Shown piece after piece: positions 1 to 7,608 of a stretch of DNA of 46,686 nt. Source of the DNA: Phycisphaeraceae bacterium (lineage in GTDB: Bacteria > Planctomycetota > Phycisphaerae > Phycisphaerales > UBA1924); NCBI GenBank assembly GCA_007693965.1, contig RECQ01000049.1:1-46686 (forward strand), in the 5' to 3' direction. Under the pieces are notes generated by a model, which made no database searches, was not told where the DNA came from, and was given only the letters and a program-made list of their open reading frames with translations. Made by a program: the position numbers and the translations under genes. How positions within the stretch are numbered: the stretch's first letter is position 1; the number at the start of each line of letters is the position of its first letter.

Positions 1-43
1 CTCCACCCTTCCCCCGGAACGCCCCACCCCGACCCCTCACCCC

Positions 44-1528
44 TCATCCCTCACCCCCTCCGTATCCCAGCTCTTCGAGGACGCGCTCCCGCGCCACGCC
101 CAGGTCGCGTTTGAGGAGCGCGGTCTCCAGGCGTTCGCGCTCGGTGGTCGGCAGCGGCTCGGGCCATTCGATGCGCACCCCGCGCTCCGATTCGCTTGTC
201 CGGTAGATCCCCGCGCTGTCCAGCGCCTTGAGGACCAGCGCCGCCGCCTGCGACAGGCCGCGCCCGTACATCACCTGCTTGCGCGCTGTCTTGGCGAGCA
301 TCCCCATCAGCGTGACGCGCAGCGCGTTCTCGCTCGAGAGATTGCCAATGCGGTCGCGGATCACCCCCGCGGCCAGCGGCGACACGCTGGACGCCTTGTC
401 CATCGCCTCGCGCACCTGTTCGATGTGGCTCTCTTCACCGGGCGAATCGCCGTCGCCGCCGAAGGCCTGCACGCTCGCCTCGGGGTTGTCGGTGCTCCAG
501 ACCTGCCCCGGCCCGACGCGCGGCGGCTCGGCGCCGGTGAACATCGACTCGACGCCCTTGGCCAGGTACATCTTGAACGACTGCATCGTCACGCGGTGGG
601 CGCGGTCGCTGAGGCGCGTGTTCAGCTCGTCCTGCAGCGGGATCAGCGGCTCGACCTCGCTGAGGCCGGCGTAGTGGAAGGGCTGCGAGATGTTCTGAAT
701 GTGCGCGATCGGCACGACGCCCAGCGGGTTCGGCGCCGATTCGACAAGCGCGCCGTCTTCGTACACGTGGCGGCGCGATGCGGAGATGATCTCGATCACC
801 TCGACCTCGACGCGCCGACGGCGCGAACGCCGCCCCAGCGCCCGCGCCAGCAGGCGAGGCGTCGCGGCGCCCTCTTCAACGCCGCCGCCGGCGCGAACCG
901 TGCGCACCAACATCGCCTGCAAACGCCGGTAGTCGGACGGATCCAGCAGCGGGATCGCCCGCGGCGCCTCGATCAGCTCGATGCGGATGCGCTCGGCGAG
1001 CTCGACATCGCGCTCGATCGGCGCCCCGCTCGCAGCGCCGGCGCCGAATGCATCGTCAGCGCGCACCAGCAGATCGACGTGGCCGTAGACCGAACCCAGC
1101 AGCGCCATGTCCTGCAGCAGCGCCATGCCGCCGGAGGCGGTGAGAACGGCGCCGAGCAGGCGCTCGATCTCGGCGCGGCGCTGCGGATCCTTCGCCTCGC
1201 TGCGCAGCGCCACCGGGCGGCCGAACATGAGATCGACCATGGCGTGGATGCGCCAGGCGATGTCGTTCTCGATGACGATCTCGCGGAGCGCATCGTCGCG
1301 GTCGTCGGCGCCGGTGTCGCGCCGGCCGCGGAGGCGGGAGGGAAGTCCCGCCTCCTGCGCCAGGCGCGTCCGCCCCGCGCCCGCAGGCGCCGAGACGATG
1401 GGATTGCGGTAGTAGGACCAGAGGCGATCGAGCGCGGGCAGGTCGCGCTCTTCGTGCTCATCGAGCAGGAGGCGCAGGAGCGCTTCGTCGAGCCCGATCT
1501 CGTTGAATGGTTGAAGCTGGAATGGCAT
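44..1528 (-). CDS. Phage portal protein, SPP1 gp6-like
   Basis: A 494-residue protein that I read as a tailed-phage portal, the dodecameric ring at the capsid vertex through which DNA is packaged. The visible support is the overall pattern of the SPP1 gp6 family: an N-terminal segment with NDIAWRIHAMVDLMFGRPV near residues 88-106, a central stretch PIAHIQNISQPFHYAGLSEV followed by LIPLQDELNTRLSDRAHRVT, and a helical C-terminal part ending in an acidic tail. The length matches the family (about 500 residues). It starts at the ATG at 1526-1528 with only a weak G-rich Shine-Dalgarno. No terminase gene lies upstream: the next gene on the right is a divergent esterase. Any other phage genes would be left of the window. 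Alternative: a domesticated gene-transfer-agent portal. Confidence 0.72.
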   Translation of the reverse strand: MPFQLQPFNEIGLDEALLRLLLDEHEERDLPALDRLWSYYRNPIVSAPAGAGRTRLAQEAGLPSRLRGRRDTGADDRDDALREIVIENDIAWRIHAMVDLMFGRPVALRSEAKDPQRRAEIERLLGAVLTASGGMALLQDMALLGSVYGHVDLLVRADDAFGAGAASGAPIERDVELAERIRIELIEAPRAIPLLDPSDYRRLQAMLVRTVRAGGGVEEGAATPRLLARALGRRSRRRRVEVEVIEIISASRRHVYEDGALVESAPNPLGVVPIAHIQNISQPFHYAGLSEVEPLIPLQDELNTRLSDRAHRVTMQSFKMYLAKGVESMFTGAEPPRVGPGQVWSTDNPEASVQAFGGDGDSPGEESHIEQVREAMDKASSVSPLAAGVIRDRIGNLSSENALRVTLMGMLAKTARKQVMYGRGLSQAAALVLKALDSAGIYRTSESERGVRIEWPEPLPTTERERLETALLKRDLGVARERVLEELGYGGGEG

Positions 1529-1953
1529 GGTCGCGCCCCCGTTCCCGGTGTCGTCGGCCGGCCCGTCCGACGATCGGGTGGGCCTTCACAACGGAGGGCG
1601 CGGACGTGCAGGAGCGCACAGGTTCGACCATTCCAGTTCCAGCAGATCTGCGCAACGACTGCGAGCTGCACGGAATAAAAAATCTTCACATTGCGGCGAA
1701 TTTTTCCCACGGCTGTGACCACGCCGTGCGCACGGAACCGGCGACTGCGCTCCGGCCTCGACGCCGTCTCTTCAGCAAGCCGCTCCCATGAACCGGAGAG
1801 CGAACAGTCTCAAAATGGAGAGAACTTGCCGAAATTCGATCGGAGATGATCTTCGCCGCAATATAATCATATCCCGGACGTTCCGCCTGTATCCCGGACG
1901 CGTTCGTCTGAATCTGTCCGAGGAGCTCCGATTGCGCCTGACAGGACATCGCC
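1529..1953. other. Divergent intergenic region, no gene seen
   Basis: About 425 bases between the leftward portal gene and the rightward esterase. It holds an AT-rich patch around 1675-1710 (the only such patch nearby), which may carry promoters for one or both flanking genes, but I cannot point to convincing -35/-10 pairs. No RNA gene or repeat was recognised. Confidence 0.5.
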
Positions 1954-3084
1954 ATGAATCTGCACCAGACTCACCGTGTCGATGCGATGGACAACAAACT
2001 CTGGAGAACCCCGTTGATCCGCATCCTTCCCGCAGCCATGCTCGCCCTCGGCTGCGCCGCCGGCGCTCACGCCCAGTGGGTGACGCCCGAGGTGACGGCG
2101 CCGCGGGTGCAGTATCACACCTTCGAGAGCGCCGCGGCCGGCGCCGTCGTCAGCTACCACGTCTACACGCCGCCGGAGTACGACACGCATCCCGAACGCC
2201 GTTTCCCGACGCTCTACTGGCTTCACGGCGCCGGTTCGCCGACGAACGGCATCGCGCCCCTCAGCGCCTGGTTCGGGAGCGCGATCGCGGACGGGCGCAT
2301 CCCGCCGATGCTGGTCGTCTTTCCCAACGGGATGAACTACCGGATGTGGTGCGACTCGAAGAACGGCCTCGTCCCGATGGAGACTGTGGTGATCGAGGAT
2401 CTGCTGCCAGAGATCGACGCCAGCTTCCGCACCATCGACGCCCGCGAAGGCCGCATCATCGAGGGGTTCAGCATGGGCGGCTACGGCGCGGGGCGGCTGG
2501 GCCTGCGGAATCTCGACCTCTTCACCGGCGTCTCCATGCTCGGCGCGGGGCCGATGCAGCTCGATTTCCTCGACGCCCCGCCGGGAAGCACGATCCCCTG
2601 GAAGCTGCGGCTGCAGATCTACGAGCAGGTCTACGGCAGCGACCCCGAGTACTTCCTCGCGCAAAGCCCGTGGGTGGTCGTGGAGCAGAACGCGCAGGCG
2701 ATCATGGAGTCCGGCGTGAAGCTCCGCCTGGCCGTCGGCCAGCTCGACTTCGTCGCCCCCGACAACCTCGAGTTCCAGCAGCACATCACCGGTCTCGGTC
2801 TGCCGCACGAATTTTTCTATCCGGAAGACATCGACCACAGCCCGCTCCAGCTCATGGCGGCGATGGGCGAGGCCAACTGGGATTTCTATCGCGATCTGTT
2901 CGGCGGCCTGTGCTGCTGCCCCGCCGACCTGAACGGCGACGGGCTGGTCGGCAGCGCGGATCTCAGCGCACTGCTCGGAAGCTGGGGACCATGCCCGGGT
3001 TGCGCCGCGGACCTCGATGGCGACGGCGTCGTCGGCGCCGGCGACCTTGCAGCGCTGCTGGGGAGTTGGGGGCCGTGTCCCTGA
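1954..3084 (+). CDS. Secreted esterase (esterase D-like alpha/beta hydrolase) with C-terminal GC-type dockerin
   Basis: A 376-residue exported hydrolase of the putative-esterase (PF00756-like) group. It has an N-terminal signal peptide (hydrophobic run ending GAHAQ near residue 41). The oxyanion/LHG strand is seen as YWLHGAGS near residue 88, the nucleophile elbow is GFSMGGYG with Ser173, and a late DIDHS supplies a likely catalytic His near residue 292. Residues 325-376 form two copies of a D-L-(N/D)-G-D-G...DL..LLGSWGPCP unit, the GC-type dockerin of Phycisphaerae, thought to be a surface-sorting or assembly tag. The chosen ATG at 1954 has AGGAC a few bases upstream; the ATG at 1987 is possible. 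Substrate unknown; feruloyl or acyl esters are typical of the family. Confidence 0.82.
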   Translation: MNLHQTHRVDAMDNKLWRTPLIRILPAAMLALGCAAGAHAQWVTPEVTAPRVQYHTFESAAAGAVVSYHVYTPPEYDTHPERRFPTLYWLHGAGSPTNGIAPLSAWFGSAIADGRIPPMLVVFPNGMNYRMWCDSKNGLVPMETVVIEDLLPEIDASFRTIDAREGRIIEGFSMGGYGAGRLGLRNLDLFTGVSMLGAGPMQLDFLDAPPGSTIPWKLRLQIYEQVYGSDPEYFLAQSPWVVVEQNAQAIMESGVKLRLAVGQLDFVAPDNLEFQQHITGLGLPHEFFYPEDIDHSPLQLMAAMGEANWDFYRDLFGGLCCCPADLNGDGLVGSADLSALLGSWGPCPGCAADLDGDGVVGAGDLAALLGSWGPCP

Positions 3085-3096
3085 GAGGCTTTTTGT

Positions 3097-3137
3097 CTGA
3101 AGCCCGCGCGCCTCGCGCCAGCGCGCTCAGCCTTCAG
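3097..3137. terminator. Hairpin between convergent genes
   Basis: Nested inverted repeats CTGAAG/CTTCAG (3097-3102, 3132-3137) and GCGCGC/GCGCGC (3106-3111, 3121-3126) lie between the rightward esterase and the leftward unknown gene. There is no T-run on either exit side, so intrinsic termination is only a possibility. Confidence 0.35.
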
Positions 3138-3156
3138 GGCAGTGCGCACCATAATC

Positions 3157-3660
3157 TCAAGTAGTAAGACGCGGCGACTCGCAGCGCCCGCCGGGAACGC
3201 CGATGGCGCGGAAGAGCGATGTGCCGGCGTAGAGCAGCGTGCCGCAATCCGCGGTTGAGAGCCCACGGCGCCATGTGGCTCTGAGCAGTCCGCCGGCGTC
3301 AACGTGGTGCAGACCCGTCTGGTGATCTTCGATCCAGCGCGCGGACTGCAATTCGGCCGGATCCGGCGGCGGCAACGCGATCGCCGCGCCGCACGGGGCG
3401 CCATCGGCGTTGGCCAGTGCGAGCCTGGGCTCGATCGTCACAGCGCCGCCGGGTGTGCGCTCGATATGCAGTTCAAGTCGGGCGCGCTGATCGAGATCGT
3501 CCACCACCATCGCTGCGCCCGCGTCTGAGATGACCACGCCGCGGACCTCCCAGGCGATGACAGCGCGAAGCGTCTGCAGCGCCGAGCCGGCCTTCTTCCG
3601 ATCATTCTGTCTCGCCAGCACCGCCACGCGGAGCCATCCCTTTCGCAGTGTCGTCTTCAC
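3157..3660 (-). CDS. Hypothetical protein, translationally coupled to the GbsR-like regulator
   Basis: A 167-residue protein I do not recognise. It begins with GTG at 3658-3660, which overlaps the TGA stop of the upstream regulator (the shared bases read GTGA), so translational coupling is likely and this supports the odd start codon. The sequence has an N-terminal basic stretch (LRKGWLRVAVLARQNDRKK), no signal peptide and no membrane helix. A mid part with alternating hydrophobic residues (ELHIERTPGGAVTIEPRLAL) suggests a beta-rich fold. Its position implies a job linked to the regulator, for example a co-regulator or a stress-response partner, but that is inference. Confidence 0.6.
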   Translation of the reverse strand: MKTTLRKGWLRVAVLARQNDRKKAGSALQTLRAVIAWEVRGVVISDAGAAMVVDDLDQRARLELHIERTPGGAVTIEPRLALANADGAPCGAAIALPPPDPAELQSARWIEDHQTGLHHVDAGGLLRATWRRGLSTADCGTLLYAGTSLFRAIGVPGGRCESPRLTT

Positions 3661-4223
3661 TTGATCTTCGCCAGCGCTGTCGCCGCGATGCGCAGCCCCA
3701 CGCCGCTGGGGCTGGCGAAGCGGTGGCCGAGCTTGTCGAGCGTCGTCACCACGTCGATCAATTCGTCAAGGTTCTTGTTGTGTTGTTCGATCGCCTCGGC
3801 CGTCTCGCCGGTGGGGGCGGTGGGCATCGAGGCGCCGGTCATGTCGCGGATCTCGTGCAGCGAGGCGAGCACGGGCTCGACCTCGCGCTTCATGCGCTCG
3901 CGCACGATGGTGCGCAGCATGGTCCAGACGTCGGTCTCGGCCTGGAAGTATTCCTTGCGGTCGCCGCGCTTGTGGGCCCGGGAGACGAGCCCCCACTCGA
4001 CGAGAGCCCGCAGGCTCATCGACGCGTTGCCGCGGCTGATCTGGAGGCGCTCCATGACCTCGTCGGTGTTCATGCCGCGGCCGGCGATGAAAAGGAGGGC
4101 GTGGGCCTCGGCCATGGTGCGGCTGATCCCCCACGCGCTGCCCATCTGCCCCCATGCGGCGATGAACCGGTCCTGGGCCTCGATCAGCGTCCGCTCCGGG
4201 TTGGTTGCTCGTTCCAGCGCCAT
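3657..4223 (-). CDS. GbsR/MarR-family transcriptional regulator
   Basis: A 188-residue winged-helix DNA-binding protein of the GbsR (OpcR/YvaV) subgroup of MarR-like regulators, which in other bacteria control osmoprotectant or envelope-stress genes. Seen directly: an N-terminal helix (ERTLIEAQDRFIAAWGQMGSAWG), a winged-helix core (residues about 40-95) with the recognition part MNTDEVMERLQISRGNASMSLRALVEWGLV and a wing containing KRGDRKEYFQ, then a helical dimerisation tail. ATG at 4221-4223. The downstream unknown gene is coupled by a 4-base overlap. The target is unknown; nothing in the window resembles a betaine or choline gene. Confidence 0.82.
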   Translation of the reverse strand: MALERATNPERTLIEAQDRFIAAWGQMGSAWGISRTMAEAHALLFIAGRGMNTDEVMERLQISRGNASMSLRALVEWGLVSRAHKRGDRKEYFQAETDVWTMLRTIVRERMKREVEPVLASLHEIRDMTGASMPTAPTGETAEAIEQHNKNLDELIDVVTTLDKLGHRFASPSGVGLRIAATALAKIK

Positions 4224-4327
4224 GCGAGGTTGATGCCCCCTGCTGTTGCTGGAAAGGTAGCGGGCGGATTGGGCTGGATCAAGGAACTTTCAGAAACAAT
4301 TGAAAATTGCTTCGCCACGTGCCCACA

Positions 4328-4407
4328 ACGAGCCCGAAGCGCGAGCGAGGGAGCCATTGGAGAATCCGCGTCCAACCCGGAATCCCTCGCTCGCGCTTCG
4401 GGCTCGT
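4328..4407. repeat. Long inverted repeat, planctomycete-type dispersed palindrome
   Basis: Two perfectly complementary 25-base arms (4328-4352 and 4383-4407), core CGAGCCCGAAGCGCGAGCGA, are separated by 30 bases. They lie between the prenyltransferase stop and the GbsR-like start. Translated conceptually the arm gives SPKRERG, a peptide string I associate with spurious ORFs in planctomycete genomes, so this is probably a dispersed repeat. A partial copy of the same word (GGCTCCCTCGCTCGCGC) occurs at 32140-32156 at the start of the lipase-like gene. It may fold as a terminator-like hairpin, but no T-run follows. Confidence 0.75.
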
Positions 4408-4447
4408 GTATTGGCGTCCCTCTCGGCGTCTCGCGCCGTTGGGCGCC

Positions 4448-5374
4448 TCACCACACAACATCCACACTCCCCGCCACCCCCAGCACGCAGCTCACCACGC
4501 CGTTGAGCGTAAAAAACGCCAGCGGCAGGCCGGCCACGCCTCGCTTCGCCAGCACCACGTGCTCGTACACCAGCAGCCCCCCCACACCCGCGGCCGCCGT
4601 CCCGAAGAGCCAACCGAAGCGCGGCTCGGCGCCCCAGGCCAGGGCCAGCATGGCGAAGGCGCCGAGGTGCAGCAGCCGCGCGGCCCACAGGGCGCCGCCC
4701 GCCCCCAGCTTCGCCGGGACGCTGCGCAGCCCGGTTTCGCGATCGAAATTCAGATCCTGCAGGGCGTAGGCGACATCGAACCCCGCCACCCACAGCAGGA
4801 CCATCCCCGCGATGAGCCAAAGCGCCGGCGTGGCGCCCAGCGCCTCCGGATGCACCGCGATCGCCGCGGCCAGCGGGCTCGCCGCCAGCGCCCCGCCAAG
4901 GAACAAATGGCACAACGCCGTGAACCGCTTGGTGAAGCTGTAGAAACCGATCCACGCCAGCGTCGGCACACTGAGCAGCAGCGGCCATGTGTTCCCGAAG
5001 AAGACCAGGAACAGGCCGCAGGTGGCTAGAAAAGCTGCCGCGGCCCCCAGCGCCACCGCCAGCCCGGCCCGAGCGTCCAGCCGCCCCGACGCCATGGCCC
5101 GCCCCGCCGTCCGCGGGTTGGCGGCGTCAAACCGCCGATCCGCCAGCCGGTTCACCAGCATCGCCCAGGTCCGGGCGAAGAACATGCACACCACCACCAG
5201 CCCGAGCTGCCCGGCGAAGACGCCCCAGGACTCTTCACCCCGGGCCGCGGGCGTGGCCAGGAAGGCCCCGAGGACGGCGAAGGGGAGGGCGAACACCGTG
5301 TGGGCGAGCTTGATGTCGGAGAGGGCGAGGGCGAGGGGGTGAGTGCGCGGAATTGAAACCGAAGGCGTGGTCAT
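4448..5374 (-). CDS. UbiA-family polyprenyltransferase (4-hydroxybenzoate or futalosine-pathway type)
   Basis: A 308-residue integral membrane prenyltransferase that attaches a polyprenyl chain to an aromatic ring. Both Asp-rich motifs are visible: NRLADRRFD near residues 75-83 and DVAYALQDLNFDRETG near residues 200-215; between and after them are about eight hydrophobic helices. Length is usual for UbiA/MqnP. With the flavin prenyltransferase UbiX encoded nearby, it fits the decarboxylation/prenylation end of quinone synthesis. In planctomycetes, which usually make menaquinone, the MqnP role of the futalosine route is a reasonable inference; classical UbiA is the alternative. Its ATG (5372-5374) lies at the edge of the palindrome at 5373-5400. 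Confidence 0.85.
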   Translation of the reverse strand: MTTPSVSIPRTHPLALALSDIKLAHTVFALPFAVLGAFLATPAARGEESWGVFAGQLGLVVVCMFFARTWAMLVNRLADRRFDAANPRTAGRAMASGRLDARAGLAVALGAAAAFLATCGLFLVFFGNTWPLLLSVPTLAWIGFYSFTKRFTALCHLFLGGALAASPLAAAIAVHPEALGATPALWLIAGMVLLWVAGFDVAYALQDLNFDRETGLRSVPAKLGAGGALWAARLLHLGAFAMLALAWGAEPRFGWLFGTAAAGVGGLLVYEHVVLAKRGVAGLPLAFFTLNGVVSCVLGVAGSVDVVW

Positions 5375-5400
5375 TTCAAAATTACATGGTATATTGAAAT
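5373..5400. promoter_or_regulatory. Palindromic operator-like site 1 upstream of the first Fic gene
   Basis: Arms ATTTCAA (5373-5379) and TTGAAAT (5394-5400) separated by 14 bases, total 28. The arms and spacing are identical to site 2 at 5445-5472. It is AT-rich against a very GC-rich background. It touches the start codon of the leftward prenyltransferase gene, so binding could affect both directions. Operator function is inference. Confidence 0.6.
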
Positions 5401-5444
5401 TGGATCGATTTCCTTTTCAGTGCTTTGAAATGATGGGCCGATCT

Positions 5445-5472
5445 ATTTCAATATTGCGGCTATTTTTGAAAT
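5445..5472. promoter_or_regulatory. Palindromic operator-like site 2 upstream of the first Fic gene
   Basis: Arms ATTTCAA (5445-5451) and TTGAAAT (5466-5472) with a 14-base spacer, the same design as site 1 and 72 bases downstream of it. An extra half-site TTGAAAT lies between them at 5425-5431. The site ends 64 bases before the Fic ATG. It is a likely binding site for a dimeric regulator, possibly the Fic protein itself through its C-terminal winged helix. Confidence 0.6.
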
Positions 5473-5536
5473 AGCAGGACAAAAAGGACTCTTCAGGCCG
5501 GCCAAGAGGGCTTTTCCCGGACGGAGCGGCGATCAG

Positions 5537-6691
5537 ATGGACACAACCCTCTTTCAATCATCGGCGCCCGGCGAGCTGGTGCGGATCGCGAATGGGGAAT
5601 TCGCCTTCGTGCCGGCGCCGTTGCCGACGACGATGGCGCTCGGGCCGGAACAGTACACGCTCATGGCCCGGGCCGCCGGGGCGATCGGCGAGATCAGAGG
5701 CCTCACCGCGCCAGAGCTTGTCTCGACGCCCAGCGTCCTGCTGCGTCCGCTTCAGCGCGAGGAGTCGCTGCGAAGCTCGAGCCTCGAAGGAACGCATGCG
5801 ACGCCGGAGGAGCTGCTCCTCTTCGAGCTCGGTCCGACCGACGCCGCATCCGAGCGCGACCCCGTGAACCGCTGGCGCGAAGTGCACAACCACGACCTGG
5901 CGCTTCAGCAGGGCGAAAACCTTCTCGAGAGCGCCGGTCTCACGCTGTGGACAATTCGCGCCCTGCATCAGACGCTTCTCAGCGGCGTGCGCGGCCAGGA
6001 CAAGTCGCCGGGGAAGCTCCGGCCGCGGCAGGTCTTCATCGGCTCCGACCACCGCTTCATCCCGCCCCCGCCGGAGCTCGTCCCGGAGTTGATGGAGAGC
6101 CTCATCGAATGGTGGAGCGACTCTGACGACGAGGCGCCGCCGTTGGTGCGCGTGTTCCTGTTCCATTACCAGTTCGAAGCGATCCACCCTTTCCTGGACG
6201 GAAACGGGCGCGTGGGCAGGCTGCTCTTCTCGCTGATGCTGGCGAAGTGGTGCGGCCTCGACAGACCGTGGCTCTACCTCAGCGCCTACTTCGAGGCGCA
6301 CCGCGATGAATACTTCACCGGGCTGCACACGGTCAGCGTGCGCGGCGACTGGATTCGCTGGATCAATCTCTGCCTGCGCGCCGTCGTCGCGCAGGGCGCC
6401 GACACGGCGAGGAGGATCCGCCGGCTCATCGAACTTCGGAAAAACTGGCTCCAGGCCGTTCAAGCTGGAAAGCTGCACGCCCGCACACTGAAACTCGTCG
6501 ATCCGCTCTTCGAGCGGCCGATCGTCAATGTGCCGCTGGCGCAGGAGATTCTTGGCGTCGCCTACAACACCGCGCGAAAAGATCTCGACAATCTTGTGAC
6601 GATCGGTGTTCTCTCGCTCATGCTTCACGCCGACCAGCGCACCTACATCGCGCACGAAGTCATGCGCATCGTGCATGGCTCAGACCGCTGA
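5537..6691 (+). CDS. Fic-domain protein (AMPylase-type) with Fic_N and C-terminal winged helix
   Basis: A 384-residue Fic protein, a family that transfers AMP (or another nucleotide moiety) from a nucleotide to a hydroxyl on a target protein. Domains in order: a Fic_N region (residues about 20-110) containing the self-inhibition helix SSSLEG, which fits [S/T]xxxE[G/N]; the Fic core with HPFLDGNGRVGRLL near residues 213-226, matching HxFx[D/E]GNGRxxR; and a C-terminal winged-helix segment VPLAQEILGVAYNTARKDLDNL. All catalytic residues are intact, so it is an auto-inhibited active enzyme by family knowledge. The ATG at 5537 is preceded by a region with two matched palindromes. It converges with ubiX, leaving 22 bases. 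No antitoxin-like partner gene is adjacent. Confidence 0.9.
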   Translation: MDTTLFQSSAPGELVRIANGEFAFVPAPLPTTMALGPEQYTLMARAAGAIGEIRGLTAPELVSTPSVLLRPLQREESLRSSSLEGTHATPEELLLFELGPTDAASERDPVNRWREVHNHDLALQQGENLLESAGLTLWTIRALHQTLLSGVRGQDKSPGKLRPRQVFIGSDHRFIPPPPELVPELMESLIEWWSDSDDEAPPLVRVFLFHYQFEAIHPFLDGNGRVGRLLFSLMLAKWCGLDRPWLYLSAYFEAHRDEYFTGLHTVSVRGDWIRWINLCLRAVVAQGADTARRIRRLIELRKNWLQAVQAGKLHARTLKLVDPLFERPIVNVPLAQEILGVAYNTARKDLDNLVTIGVLSLMLHADQRTYIAHEVMRIVHGSDR

Positions 6692-6713
6692 CCCGGGCGG
6701 GGTTGAATGCGGC

Positions 6714-7358
6714 TCACCCCTCCCCCTTCTTCTTCGCCAGCGCCTCGTCCCAACGCACGTCCAGCCCGTGCTCGACGCGCAGCAGGTCCAGCGCTTTGGC
6801 CGCCACGAAGTCCACGATGTCCTCGATCGACCGCGGCAGCAGGTAGAACCCGGGGTTCGTCGGGCAGATGATGGCGCCGGCCAGCGTCAGCCGCTCCATG
6901 TTCTGGATATCGATCAGCGTCAGCGGCGCCTCGCGGTGCATGACGATGAGGGGGCGGCGCTCTTTCAGCGTGACCGCGGCGGCCCGAGTCAGCAGGTTCT
7001 CGCCCAGGCCCTGCGCGATCGCCGCCAGCGTGTGGCTGGAGCAGGGGACGACGATCATGCCGTCGTGCAGGAACGAGCCCGATGCGATGGCGGCGCCGAT
7101 GTCGCGGTGGTTGTAGAGAAAGACGCCGTGCGCCTTCGGGTCCGCATCTTCGGGCAGGCCTGCCAGCTCGCGGGCGTTCACGCCCTCCATGCCCAGCTCG
7201 TCGTGCAGCAGGCGGGCGCCGGGGGCCGTGACCGTCAGGTGGACTTCGTGGCCCAGGCTCACCAGCAGGCGGATGATGCGCTGCGCGTACAGCGCTCCGG
7301 AGGCGCCGGAGATTCCGATCACGAAGCGTTTGTTTCGGCCGTGTTCTGGGCTGGACAT
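6714..7358 (-). CDS. ubiX: Flavin prenyltransferase UbiX
   Basis: A 214-residue flavoprotein that joins a dimethylallyl group to FMN, making the prenylated FMN cofactor for UbiD-type decarboxylases in quinone synthesis. Visible family signatures: N-terminal GISGASGALYAQRI, the central IVVPCSSHTLAAIAQGLGENLLTRAAAV (split here over residues about 101-128), LKERRPLIVMHREAPLT, and the late PTNPGFYLLPRSIEDIVDF. Length is typical. ATG at 7356-7358 with GGAG seven bases upstream. Probably works with the prenyltransferase at 4448-5374, although the Fic gene separates them on the other strand. No ubiD is in the window. Confidence 0.93.
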   Translation of the reverse strand: MSSPEHGRNKRFVIGISGASGALYAQRIIRLLVSLGHEVHLTVTAPGARLLHDELGMEGVNARELAGLPEDADPKAHGVFLYNHRDIGAAIASGSFLHDGMIVVPCSSHTLAAIAQGLGENLLTRAAAVTLKERRPLIVMHREAPLTLIDIQNMERLTLAGAIICPTNPGFYLLPRSIEDIVDFVAAKALDLLRVEHGLDVRWDEALAKKKGEG

Positions 7359-7546
7359 ACGGAGGCTCCGGGAGGCTTTCAGGCGCGGGTCATGCGGCCG
7401 GGCCGGGTGAGTCCGCCGAACTCAGCGGCAGCCGCGGCGGGCACATGATCTTTCGCCGCTCGGGGGCTCCGGATTCGCGGCAGCGAATACGTGCCCCTGT
7501 TGAACAACGAGAGTCTCCTGTGTGCGGAGGCAACTGTCGGAAGCAG

Positions 7547-7576
7547 CGTGGCAGGCCGCAGAGCCGGCCTACCACG
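7547..7576 (-). terminator. Possible terminator hairpin after yggS
   Basis: An 11-base stem with one mismatch (7547-7557 and 7566-7576) and an 8-base loop, located 33 bases beyond the yggS stop in the direction of transcription. No T-run follows. The remaining bases of the 7359-7608 gap contain nothing I recognise. Confidence 0.35.
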
Positions 7577-7608
7577 GCACCCTCTGCGTCAGGGCATGCT
7601 GACCGGGC

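Noticed and set aside
5537-6691. Fic/Doc toxin-antitoxin pair (doc with phd)
   Set aside because: The protein is much longer than Doc, carries its own inhibitory helix, and no small antitoxin ORF lies directly upstream.
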